This document shows, piece after piece, positions 1 to 8,018 of a stretch of 64,000 nt of DNA; the first letter of the stretch is position 1; each line of letters begins with the position of its first letter. The stretch covers positions 1-64,000 of the forward strand of contig CANRSX010000013.1 of the NCBI GenBank assembly GCA_947642555.1, in the 5' to 3' direction. The position numbers were made by a program, and so were the translations under genes. The notes below the pieces were generated by a model. It was not told the origin of the DNA. It did no database searches and worked only from the letters and a program-made list of their open reading frames with translations. Source of the stretch: an uncultured Roseburia sp. (lineage in GTDB: Bacteria > Bacillota > Clostridia > Lachnospirales > Lachnospiraceae).

Positions 1-1
1 T

Positions 2-454
2 ATCGTCTACATATCGCTTGACACATTCCACGAGGTGGTTCACAATATAGATAAGAAACTGGATGCCTGGCTGACCTTCCTAAGCTCGGACCGCCCGGCT
101 GATATCGTGCGGCTGGTTCAGGCGTATCCGCAGTTTGCAGAATGTTACCAGGACATCGTTGACTTTCGCAGACATCCAAAGGAGCTGATCGGTATGTATT
201 CAGAGGCACTGGCGATCATGGACCGCAATACGGTTCTGTACATGTGTGACGAGCAGAAGAAGGAGATTGAGGCCCGGGGCAAAGAGATTGAGGCCCGCAA
301 GGAGGAGATTGAGGAGCTGACACAGCAGCTGCACTCTGCAGCGGCAGAGAATGAGCGGAAAGATGCTGCCATTTCAGAAAAGGATGCCGCTCTTTCGGAA
401 AAGGACGCTCTGATTGCTGCGTTACAGGAGGAAATTCGTCGTTTAAACCAGTGA
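2..454 (+). CDS. Rpn-family (PD-(D/E)XK) nuclease, C-terminal part, 5' end outside window
   Basis: The open frame runs in from the left edge, so the first ATG/GTG codons seen here are internal. The visible part, about 150 residues, begins IVYISLDTFHEVV and continues into a helical stretch, then a charged coiled coil with repeated heptad-like units (EIEARGKEIEARKEEIEEL, then SEKDAALSEKDAL). In Rpn recombination-promoting nuclease/transposase-like proteins the catalytic PD-(D/E)XK core is N-terminal and the C-terminus is a variable helical tail. The core would lie before this window, so catalytic residues cannot be checked. Two other Rpn-type genes occur at 57.5-59.6 kb but are not close copies of this one. 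Family assignment is by recognition of the C-terminal half only. Confidence 0.6.
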   Translation: MVYISLDTFHEVVHNIDKKLDAWLTFLSSDRPADIVRLVQAYPQFAECYQDIVDFRRHPKELIGMYSEALAIMDRNTVLYMCDEQKKEIEARGKEIEARKEEIEELTQQLHSAAAENERKDAAISEKDAALSEKDALIAALQEEIRRLNQ

Positions 455-508
455 AACTGCCTTTACGTGAAGACGCAGATTGAATTAATATTGTCGGGAG
501 TGTGACAC

Positions 509-1192
509 ATGAAGCTTGAGAAAAACATCCGGGATGAGATCGCAGGGCTGGCCGAAAGGTACGGAATCCGTCGGGTGATTCTGTTCGGCTCCAGGGCAAG
601 AGGCGATAACCGGGAGCGCAGTGATATCGATCTGGCCGTTTCGGGGGGAAATGTGACGGAATTCCGCCTTGAGATTGACGAGGCGGTACACACGCTTCTT
701 ATGTTTGACGTGGTGAATCTGGATGGCCCTGTGCAGGCTTCACTGCGGGAAGCGATTGAGAAGGAGGGGGGGTACTGCTCTATGAAAAAGTATGACAATT
801 TTTGTGATGCTCTGAAAAATTTAAGGCTGTGCAGAAAATATTCCGCTCCGTATGACGTGGTGACCGAAACCGGGCTGGTAAATTTATTTTCGATCTGCTT
901 CGAGCAGTCCTGGAAGGTGATGAAAGAGCTCCTGCTGATGCACGGATATGACGAGGGAAAAACAGGATCACCCAGGATGATCATCAAGCTTGCGTACAGT
1001 GCGGGTATGATTGAGGATGAAAAGGGCTGGATCGAGCTGCTGGATAAAAGAAGAGAGTCGGCATACTCCTATAACGAGGAGAAGCACTCCTACAACGAGG
1101 AGGTGGCGGCATCGATTATCGAACATACAAAGAAAACCTATCTGGCGTTATTCGAATCGCTGCAAAAAGAGCTGGAGGAAAACTGGCTGTAA
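509..1192 (+). CDS. Fused MNT nucleotidyltransferase - HEPN protein (MntA/HepT-like toxin-antitoxin)
   Basis: A 227-residue protein. Residues 1-91 are a minimal nucleotidyltransferase of the MntA antitoxin type, with GSRARGD followed by SDIDLAV (the GSxxxG...DxD metal site). From Met92 onward it matches the HI0074/HepT-like HEPN 'substrate-binding' protein normally encoded by a separate downstream gene. MntA-type enzymes are known to inactivate HepT RNases by AMPylation. The two parts are joined in frame across a run of seven G (766-772). With five or eight G the first frame would end EGVLLYEKV or EGGVLLYEKV and stop at 795, overlapping the second ATG (782), which resembles the usual two-gene arrangement. 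The HEPN motif region carries a 21-bp tandem duplication (1061-1081/1082-1102; AYSYNEE then KHSYNEE). Start ATG has GGGAG 8 nt upstream. Confidence 0.8.
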   Translation: MKLEKNIRDEIAGLAERYGIRRVILFGSRARGDNRERSDIDLAVSGGNVTEFRLEIDEAVHTLLMFDVVNLDGPVQASLREAIEKEGGYCSMKKYDNFCDALKNLRLCRKYSAPYDVVTETGLVNLFSICFEQSWKVMKELLLMHGYDEGKTGSPRMIIKLAYSAGMIEDEKGWIELLDKRRESAYSYNEEKHSYNEEVAASIIEHTKKTYLALFESLQKELEENWL

Positions 1193-1231
1193 CAAACGCT
1201 GTCGCGCTTCGCGGGTCAGCTTATTGTAAAT

Positions 1232-1268
1232 GAAACAGGGCATACGGATCTTCCGTATGCCCTGTTTC
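1232..1268. terminator. Perfect 17-bp hairpin after the MNT-HEPN gene
   Basis: Two 17-base arms, gaaacagggcatacgga (1232-1248) and its exact complement (1252-1268), enclose a 3-base loop. It lies 40 bases past the MNT-HEPN stop. There is no clear T run on either side, so it is a terminator-like or mRNA-end structure rather than a textbook intrinsic terminator. Confidence 0.6.
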
Positions 1269-1295
1269 GCGCAATCCGAAATAAATTTCCGTAAA

Positions 1296-1309
1296 TTAGC
1301 TAAAATTAG
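1296..1309. promoter_or_regulatory. Putative operator TTAGCTAAAATTAG
   Basis: This 14-mer sits inside an imperfect palindrome centred on AGCT and directly abuts the -35 box of the phosphomutase promoter. The exact complement occurs at 22089-22102 upstream of the mannoside transporter operon. The LacI regulator at 5362 is an obvious candidate binder, but this is inference. Confidence 0.45.
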
Positions 1310-1338
1310 TTTACAAACAGATAAAAAAAGCTTATACT
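1310..1338 (+). promoter_or_regulatory. Sigma-A promoter of the phosphomutase-galactosidase-lacI operon
   Basis: TTTACA at 1310-1315, a 17-base spacer and TATACT at 1333-1338. The phosphomutase ATG lies 53 bases downstream with an AAGGAGA ribosome site. Confidence 0.75.
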
Positions 1339-1391
1339 ATCCACAGCTAAAAAATCAGATCATGAAATGAACCAAAAAAGGAGAATCAGCA

Positions 1392-3110
1392 ATGGATTAC
1401 AGGGAGATTTATAATCAGTGGTGCACAGACCCTTATTTTGATGAGGACACAAAGGCGGAGCTTGCACAGATCCGCGGAAACGGGACGGAGATCGAGGACC
1501 GTTTTTACCGGCAGTTGGAGTTCGGGACCGGGGGCTTACGGGGGGTGATCGGCGCGGGGACGAACCGCATGAATATCTACACCGTGCGCCAGGCGACCCA
1601 GGGGCTGGCCAACTACATCATATCCCAGAATGGGCAGGAGAAGGGCGTCGCGATCGCCTATGATTCCCGGATCATGTCCCCGGAATTTGCGAGAGAGGCG
1701 GCGCTGTGCCTGAATGCGAACGGGATCCGGACGTATCTGTTTGAGAGCCTGCGGCCGACGCCGGAGCTTTCCTTTGCGGTGAGAAAGCTTGCCTGCATCG
1801 CGGGGATCGTGATCACCGCCAGCCACAATCCGCGGGAGTATAACGGCTATAAGGTATACTGGGAGGACGGCGCGCAGATCACGCCGCCCCACGATAAAAA
1901 CATCCTGGCGGAGGTGGCGAAGGTGACCTCCTTTTCCCAGGTGAGGACCATGGAGGAGGAGACGGCGAAGGAGGCCGGGCTCTTCCGGATCATCGGTGCG
2001 GAGGTGGACGACTCTTATATGGAAGAGTTAAAGAAGCAGTCCATCCACCCGGAGGTGATCCGCGAGATGGCAAAGGACATCCGCATCGTCTACACGCCGC
2101 TGCACGGAACCGGAAATCTGCCGGTGCGCAGGGTGTTAAAGGAGCTGGGTTTCGAGCAGGTTCATGTGGTAAAGGAGCAGGAGCTGCCGGACGGCACATT
2201 TCCGACCGTGGCCTACCCGAACCCGGAGTCGCCGAAGGCCTTTGAGCTTGCATTAAATCTTGCAAAAAAAATTGACGCTGACATTGTTCTTGCAACCGAC
2301 CCGGACGCGGACCGTCTCGGCGTCTACTGTAAGGACACGAAAACCGGGGAATATGTCAGCTTTACGGGAAATATGTCGGGCATGCTGATCGCGGACTATA
2401 TCCTGCGGGAGCGCACGGCAGCCGGGACGATGCCGGAGAATCCGGCGCTGGTGGAGACCATCGTCACCACGGATATGGCGAAGGCGGTGGCGGCGGCCTA
2501 CGGGGTGAAGCTCATCGAGGTTCTCACCGGCTTTAAGTACATCGGGGAACAGATTAAGCTCTTCGAGGAGCAGCAGACCTATCACTATGTCTTCGGCCTG
2601 GAGGAGAGCTACGGCTGCCTGGCCGGAACCTATGCCAGGGACAAGGATGCCTGCGTGGCGGTGATGATGCTCTGCGAGGTGGCTTCCTGGTATAAAAAGC
2701 AGGGAAAGACCCTCTGGGATGCCATGACGGAGCTGTATGAGAAATACGGTTACTATAAGGAAGGGCTTGAGACGAAGACCTTAAAGGGGATTGACGGCGC
2801 GGCGCAGATTAAGGGGCTGATGCGGGAGGCGCGGGAGAATCCGCCGAAGCGGCTGGGAGCGTTCGAGGTGCTGGCGGTGCGGGATTATAAGGAAGACACG
2901 AGACGGGATCTGCGCACAGGGGAAGTGACGGAGACGGGCCTGCCCTCCTCCAACGTGCTCTACTATGAGCTCTCGGACAACGCCTGGTGCTGTATCCGGC
3001 CCTCCGGCACGGAGCCGAAGATCAAGTATTACTTCGGGGTAAAGGGAAGCTCGCTTTCCGATGCGGAGGAAAAACTGGAAGGATTAAAACGCGCGCTGCT
3101 GGAAAGCTGA
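1392..3110 (+). CDS. Alpha-phosphohexomutase (phosphoglucomutase/phosphomannomutase)
   Basis: Cytosolic 572-residue enzyme that interconverts hexose-1-phosphate and hexose-6-phosphate. All four active-site segments are visible: the phosphoserine loop TASHNPREYNG (Ser144), the metal loop DPDADR (from Asp303), the sugar-specificity loop GLEESYG and the phosphate-binding loop RPSGTEPK near the C-terminus. Length and sequence fit the PgcA-type long alpha-PGM/PMM of Firmicutes. It leads an operon with a GH36 alpha-galactosidase and a LacI regulator. With the GH130 phosphorylases further downstream, which release mannose-1-phosphate, a role in making mannose-6-phosphate (or glucose-6-phosphate) is likely. 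Family sequences do not separate glucose from mannose specificity reliably. Confidence 0.93.
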   Translation: MDYREIYNQWCTDPYFDEDTKAELAQIRGNGTEIEDRFYRQLEFGTGGLRGVIGAGTNRMNIYTVRQATQGLANYIISQNGQEKGVAIAYDSRIMSPEFAREAALCLNANGIRTYLFESLRPTPELSFAVRKLACIAGIVITASHNPREYNGYKVYWEDGAQITPPHDKNILAEVAKVTSFSQVRTMEEETAKEAGLFRIIGAEVDDSYMEELKKQSIHPEVIREMAKDIRIVYTPLHGTGNLPVRRVLKELGFEQVHVVKEQELPDGTFPTVAYPNPESPKAFELALNLAKKIDADIVLATDPDADRLGVYCKDTKTGEYVSFTGNMSGMLIADYILRERTAAGTMPENPALVETIVTTDMAKAVAAAYGVKLIEVLTGFKYIGEQIKLFEEQQTYHYVFGLEESYGCLAGTYARDKDACVAVMMLCEVASWYKKQGKTLWDAMTELYEKYGYYKEGLETKTLKGIDGAAQIKGLMREARENPPKRLGAFEVLAVRDYKEDTRRDLRTGEVTETGLPSSNVLYYELSDNAWCCIRPSGTEPKIKYYFGVKGSSLSDAEEKLEGLKRALLES

Positions 3111-3168
3111 AGGCCGGATGCCGCAGAAGATATGGCGGAGGGAGACAGAAGGGAGAGGATCACAGTTT

Positions 3169-5358
3169 ATGAAGATCACATATCAGGAAGAAAAACGAAT
3201 TTTTAAGCTGGACACGGCGCATACCAGCTATATCATAGGAATTACAGATGACGAAGGATTTATCGGACATGTCTATTACGGGGCGTACATCCGCGACGAG
3301 GATGTGACATACCTGCTGCGCACGGGGGAGCGGCCCCTGGTGCCGTCGGTAAACAACCGGGAGCGGGGAGCATTTTATGACACCTTCCCCTGTGAATATC
3401 CGGGAAACGGCCTGGGGGATTACCGGGAGAGCGCGGTGGCGATCCTGGATCAGAACGGAAATACGGCGGTGCAGCCCCTTTATACCGGATACCGGATCTG
3501 TGACGGCAAGCCGGAGATTCCGGGACTCCCGGCCACCTTCGGGACAGAGAAGGAGTGTCAGACCTTAGAGATCACGGCGGAGGATGCGGTGTGCGGCCTT
3601 GCATTTTCCCTGTACTATACCGTGTTCGCGGATGTGGATGTCATCACCAGGAGCGTGCGGATCCGAAACACCGGGAAGGCGCCGGTGTACCTGACGAAGG
3701 TGATGTCCGCGGCCCTCGACATGGATGCGGAGGACTATCAGATGCTCACCCTCTGCGGTTCCTGGGCCAGGGAGCGGGTGGCGGAGCGGCGTCCCATCGG
3801 CCACGGCAGGCAGAGCGTCGGCTCCACCAGAGGGGAATCCTCCCACCAGGAACACCCGTTTCTGGCGCTGGTAAATAAGCATGCGACGGAGGATGCCGGG
3901 AGCGTGTACGGCTTTCATTTCGTCTATTCCGGCAATTTTTTAGCCCAGGTGGAGAAAAATCAGTATGACAGCCTGCGTGTCGTGATGGGGATCCATCCGC
4001 AGGATTTTAAATGGAAATTAAATCCAAATGAAACTTTTTGCGCCCCGGAGGCGGTGCTGACCTACTCGGGAAGCGGCCTTGGGACCATGACCAGGAACCT
4101 CCACGACCTCTACCGGAAGCACCTGATCCGAAGCCCCTACCGGAATCAAAAACGCCCGGTCCTGATCAATAACTGGGAGGCGACCTACTTCGATTTTGAC
4201 ACGAAAAAGCTGCTTGCCATCGCCCGGGAGGCGAAGCGCTGCGGCATCGAGATGCTGGTGATGGACGACGGCTGGTTCGGCCGCAGAAATAACGACGACT
4301 GCAGCCTGGGAGACTGGACGGTCAACGAGGAAAAACTCCCGGGAGGGTTAAAGCATCTAGTGGATGAGGTGAACCGCATCGGGTTAAAATTCGGCATCTG
4401 GTTTGAGCCGGAGATGATCTCGCCGGATTCCGAACTGTACCGCGCGCACCCGGACTGGGCCATCGCCCTGCCAGAGAGAGAGCCGGTGCGCAGCCGGAAC
4501 CAGTACGTGCTGGACCTCTCCCGCCCGGAGGTGGTGGACTATGTCTACGAGGCGGTGGCATCCGTGCTGCGGAGCGCGAATGTGGAATACGTCAAGTGGG
4601 ACATGAACCGCCAGCTCACGGATCTGGGGAGCGTGTATCTAGGGGCGGAGCGCCAGGGGGAGCTTCTGCACCGGTATGTGCTGGCGGTTTATGAGCTGCA
4701 GGAGCGGCTGACCCGTGAGTTCCCGAACCTTCTGCTGGAAAACTGCTCCGGCGGCGGCGCCCGTTTTGATCCGGGAATGCTCTACTACAGCCCGCAGATC
4801 TGGTGCTCGGACGATACGGACGCGGTGGAACGCCTGCGGATCCAGGAGGGGACGGCGATGATTTACCCGCTCTCCGCCATGGGGGCCCATGTGTCGGACT
4901 GCCCGAACCACATCACAGGGCGCGTGACCCCCTTTGCCACCCGGGGAAATGTGGCTCTTGCCGGCACCTTCGGCTATGAGCTGGACATCACAAAGATTTC
5001 GGAGGAAGAGCGCGCACAGATTCCGGAGCAGGTGGCGCTGTACCACAAATATCATGACCTGATCCGGGAGGGGGATTATTACCGTATCGCTTCTTATTCC
5101 GTGAATCGTGAGTACGACTGCTGGGGCGTCGTGGCGAAGGACCGGTCGGAGGCGCTTTACACCTGTGTGCAGGTGACGGCCCGCCCGAATGTGCACAGCA
5201 GGAAGCTCCGCCTCGCGGGTCTCTCGCCGGAAAAGCGTTACCTGGTGGAGGAGAGCGGCACCACGGCATACGGCGATACCCTGATGGAGGCCGGGATCCT
5301 CATGCCGGAGCTCCGGGGAGATTACGCATCCGCGCTGATTCATCTGAAAGAGGTGTGA
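3169..5358 (+). CDS. GH36 alpha-galactosidase
   Basis: A 729-residue cytosolic retaining alpha-galactosidase that removes alpha-1,6-galactose from galactomannan or raffinose-type oligosaccharides. The nucleophile lies in YVKWDMNR (Asp478) and the acid/base in WCSDDTD (Asp548). The substrate-binding CSGGGARFDPG loop precedes it. Numbering and length match the tetrameric Geobacillus/Lactobacillus-type GH36 enzymes. There is no signal peptide. An in-frame ATG at 3118 exists, but ATG 3169 follows a GGGAGAGG ribosome site and begins the family N-terminus MKITYQEE, so it was chosen. The gene follows the phosphomutase by 58 bases and its stop is 3 bases before the lacI start, so the three genes are one operon. 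Confidence 0.95.
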   Translation: MKITYQEEKRIFKLDTAHTSYIIGITDDEGFIGHVYYGAYIRDEDVTYLLRTGERPLVPSVNNRERGAFYDTFPCEYPGNGLGDYRESAVAILDQNGNTAVQPLYTGYRICDGKPEIPGLPATFGTEKECQTLEITAEDAVCGLAFSLYYTVFADVDVITRSVRIRNTGKAPVYLTKVMSAALDMDAEDYQMLTLCGSWARERVAERRPIGHGRQSVGSTRGESSHQEHPFLALVNKHATEDAGSVYGFHFVYSGNFLAQVEKNQYDSLRVVMGIHPQDFKWKLNPNETFCAPEAVLTYSGSGLGTMTRNLHDLYRKHLIRSPYRNQKRPVLINNWEATYFDFDTKKLLAIAREAKRCGIEMLVMDDGWFGRRNNDDCSLGDWTVNEEKLPGGLKHLVDEVNRIGLKFGIWFEPEMISPDSELYRAHPDWAIALPEREPVRSRNQYVLDLSRPEVVDYVYEAVASVLRSANVEYVKWDMNRQLTDLGSVYLGAERQGELLHRYVLAVYELQERLTREFPNLLLENCSGGGARFDPGMLYYSPQIWCSDDTDAVERLRIQEGTAMIYPLSAMGAHVSDCPNHITGRVTPFATRGNVALAGTFGYELDITKISEEERAQIPEQVALYHKYHDLIREGDYYRIASYSVNREYDCWGVVAKDRSEALYTCVQVTARPNVHSRKLRLAGLSPEKRYLVEESGTTAYGDTLMEAGILMPELRGDYASALIHLKEV

Positions 5359-5361
5359 AAC

Positions 5362-6387
5362 ATGGCAAAAGCAGTGAAGCTCGCGGATATTGCCGGGCGG
5401 CTCGGGGTCAGCAATGTGACGGTGTCAAAGGCGCTCTCCGGCCAGAAGGGCGTCAGCGAGGAAATGCGGGAAAAAATCATCCGTCTGGCGGATGAGCTGG
5501 GCTACCGGCAGCCCTCGGCCCAGCGCAGGGAGGCCGCCGGCGGAAGCTACAACATCGGCGTGCTGATCTCCGAGCGCTATCTGGACAAATACGATTCCTT
5601 CTACCGCCTGATCTACCAGCAGGTGGCCACGGAGGCGGTGCGGCAGGAATGCTTTACGATGATGGAGCCGGTGGAGCATAAGGCGGAGGATCAGCCTGAA
5701 CTGCCGCGGATGGTACAGGAGCAGCGGGTGGACGGTCTTCTGGTGATCGGCCGCCTGGCGGAGGGGTATCTCTCCCTGCTGACCGGCCGGTCGGGTCTGC
5801 CGGTGGTGTATCTGGATTTCTGCGACGAGAGGCAGGACACGGACGCCGTGATCTCCGACAGCTATTACGGCGCCTACCGGCTGACGAACTATCTGTACGA
5901 GATGGGGCACAGAAAGATCGCCTTTGTGGGGACGCTGCGGGCGTCGGGCTCCATCAATGACCGGTATTTCGGCTATGCGAAGTCGCTGATGGAGCACGGA
6001 CTGATGACCCGGGGAGACTGGATCATCGGGGACCGCGACGAGACGGGGCAGATCGATGCGGAGCGTTTTTTCCTCCTGCCGGAGGATATGCCCACCGCGT
6101 TTTTCTGCAACTGTGACCTGACGGCAAGCTATCTGATCCGAAAGCTTTCGGCGGCGGGATACCGGGTGCCGGGGGATATCTCGGTGGCGGGATACGATCA
6201 CTTCCTCTATCCGGGCCTCTGCGACGTGCCCCTCACGACCTACGAGGTGGACACAAAGGAGATGGCCCGCCGGGGCGTGCGCATGATCACAAAGAAGATC
6301 GCCGGAAAGGATTACCGCCGGGGCATCAGCATCGTGGAAGGGCATATGGTGATAAAGGACAGCGTGAGGCGGATCGCGGAGGGCTGA
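5362..6387 (+). CDS. LacI-family transcriptional regulator
   Basis: A 341-residue regulator. Residues 4-50 form the LacI helix-turn-helix and hinge region (VKLADIAGRLGVSNVTVSKA). The rest is a periplasmic-binding-protein-like sugar sensor (YNIGVLISERY..., later VPGDISVAGYDHFLYPGL). The start lies 3 bases after the galactosidase stop, so translation is probably coupled. LacI proteins in such loci usually sense a mono- or disaccharide from the pathway. The 14-bp AGCT-centred sites at 1296 and 22089 are candidate operators. The ligand cannot be read from sequence. Confidence 0.92.
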   Translation: MAKAVKLADIAGRLGVSNVTVSKALSGQKGVSEEMREKIIRLADELGYRQPSAQRREAAGGSYNIGVLISERYLDKYDSFYRLIYQQVATEAVRQECFTMMEPVEHKAEDQPELPRMVQEQRVDGLLVIGRLAEGYLSLLTGRSGLPVVYLDFCDERQDTDAVISDSYYGAYRLTNYLYEMGHRKIAFVGTLRASGSINDRYFGYAKSLMEHGLMTRGDWIIGDRDETGQIDAERFFLLPEDMPTAFFCNCDLTASYLIRKLSAAGYRVPGDISVAGYDHFLYPGLCDVPLTTYEVDTKEMARRGVRMITKKIAGKDYRRGISIVEGHMVIKDSVRRIAEG

Positions 6388-6419
6388 CGCCAGCGGACGG
6401 AGATACCGGCAGTTTTTGT

Positions 6420-8018
6420 TTATGACTTTTTGGAAAAGAGAAGCCGGTATTCGCTGGGCGTCATGTGTTCGGCCCGCTTAAAAATCTGCGTAAAATGCGA
6501 AAAATTAGAATAACCTACCTCTGTAGCGACCATATTCACAGGAAGATTGCTGGTGGTCAGCAGATCCTTCGCCAGCGCTATTTTGCAGTCGACGATGTAG
6601 TCTTTGATGTTCATGCCCGTCTCTTTTTTAAACAGTTTGGTGAAATATTCCGGGTTCAGGTGGACATAGTCCGCGACTTCCTTTACGAGGATCAGCCGTC
6701 GGATGTTATCGCTGATGTATGCCTTCGCTTTACTGACATAATTGGTCTCCGGGGATGCGTCCGCGTTTCTGGAGGCGGCGTCCAGGAGAAACGCAGCATT
6801 CCGTTTCACCTCATCCACCGTGGAACAGTGATCCATGCAGTCGCGGCAGGTAAAGTCGTCGGTGAAAATGGAGTTGATGTCAATCCCGTTTTCATAAAAA
6901 TATTTAAAAAACAGCTGTACGATCTGCTGATTGAGGGTGTACAGGCTCTGAAAACGATTCTGCACCGCCGGTATTTTTTTGTCCAGGCAGAAGTCAATCT
7001 CCTTTTTCAGCAGATTTCTCTGATTGGAATATAAGAGACTGCTCCAGTGGTTTAAGTATTCCGGGAGCAGCAGATCCAGGCTGCCGGGCTGCATGGCGGG
7101 AAGGATATGGGAAACCATCGGTTCGTTTGTAATATTGTTTTTGATATGCTCGCTGGCCGCGGTGATGGCGGGATGGATCTCCGAAAACGGAAAGCTGTCG
7201 CTGTAGTAACACGCGATGGACCGGCCCGGCAGCTCCCGGCACAGAGACTGGTAAAAGCCCGTCACGGAATTTTGCGCCGCAGGGAGGATGCCGTCGCCAA
7301 TGTCTATCAGCAGAATGGAAAAACAGCGGTGCGGATTTAAGGAAACCAGCAGATCCACGGCATCGAAGCAGGGATCGCAGTGCAGGGAACGGCTGATGGC
7401 ATTCATAATCAGCTGCTGCGACGGATAGCCCGTTTCCTGTCTGGTATAGGAGAACACGTCCACAAAAATCAGCTGGCAGGCGCTGTCCGGACGTACCGAA
7501 TGCCCGGACTGATTCAGCAGCTTTATGCAGTTGTTCACGGCTTCCGGATCATGATACCAGAGCTGCTGGATGATGGTGCCCATAAAATCACTTTCGTAGT
7601 TTTTAAAAAGGTGTCCGTAGCGGCTGATCCGGCGGTTGTTATAGTTTACCTGCACGGCCTCCACCGCCTTTTTTAAGGAGGCTTCAATATCCTCAAAGGG
7701 CGCGGGCTGGACCAGATAGTCAAAACACTGCAGTTTTAAACTGGTCTGCGCATAAGAGAACACCGCATGCGAGGTGAGGACAATGCGCAGAATGTCCGAA
7801 TACTTTTCTTTTACAATGGAGTTTAATACCAGCCCGTTCTGCCCGGGCATTTCTACATCCGTCAGTAAAATATGGACGGTTTCTTTTTCCAGCATCTTTA
7901 AGGCTTCATCGGTGCTCATCGCCGTAAATACGGAAGAGAACCCAAGCTCTGAAAAATGGATTCCGTTCAGAAGGCCGTTTAAGACGCTCATCTGATCGTC
8001 GACAATGAGAATGTTCAT
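6420..8018 (-). CDS. YesN-type response regulator with AraC DNA-binding domain
   Basis: A 532-residue response regulator. The N-terminal receiver domain starts MNILIVDDQ and has the phosphoacceptor Asp54 in LLTDVEMPG. A long linker follows. The C-terminal about 100 residues are a double helix-turn-helix AraC domain (VADYVHLNPEYFTKLFKKETG, then VATEVGYSNFSHFTQIFKR). Start ATG 8018 has an AAAGGAG site and overlaps the kinase stop by ATGA, so the pair is translationally coupled. An upstream in-frame ATG at 8063 lies inside the kinase gene and lacks a good ribosome site. Regulators of this type usually activate an adjacent sugar ABC transporter, here the divergent 9932-13418 genes. Confidence 0.92.
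   Translation of the reverse strand: MNILIVDDQMSVLNGLLNGIHFSELGFSSVFTAMSTDEALKMLEKETVHILLTDVEMPGQNGLVLNSIVKEKYSDILRIVLTSHAVFSYAQTSLKLQCFDYLVQPAPFEDIEASLKKAVEAVQVNYNNRRISRYGHLFKNYESDFMGTIIQQLWYHDPEAVNNCIKLLNQSGHSVRPDSACQLIFVDVFSYTRQETGYPSQQLIMNAISRSLHCDPCFDAVDLLVSLNPHRCFSILLIDIGDGILPAAQNSVTGFYQSLCRELPGRSIACYYSDSFPFSEIHPAITAASEHIKNNITNEPMVSHILPAMQPGSLDLLLPEYLNHWSSLLYSNQRNLLKKEIDFCLDKKIPAVQNRFQSLYTLNQQIVQLFFKYFYENGIDINSIFTDDFTCRDCMDHCSTVDEVKRNAAFLLDAASRNADASPETNYVSKAKAYISDNIRRLILVKEVADYVHLNPEYFTKLFKKETGMNIKDYIVDCKIALAKDLLTTSNLPVNMVATEVGYSNFSHFTQIFKRAEHMTPSEYRLLFSKKS

Noticed and set aside
5425-6345. Long open frame on the minus strand opposite the lacI gene
   Set aside because: It is a shadow of the GC-rich LacI coding frame; it has no ribosome site and no family-like features.
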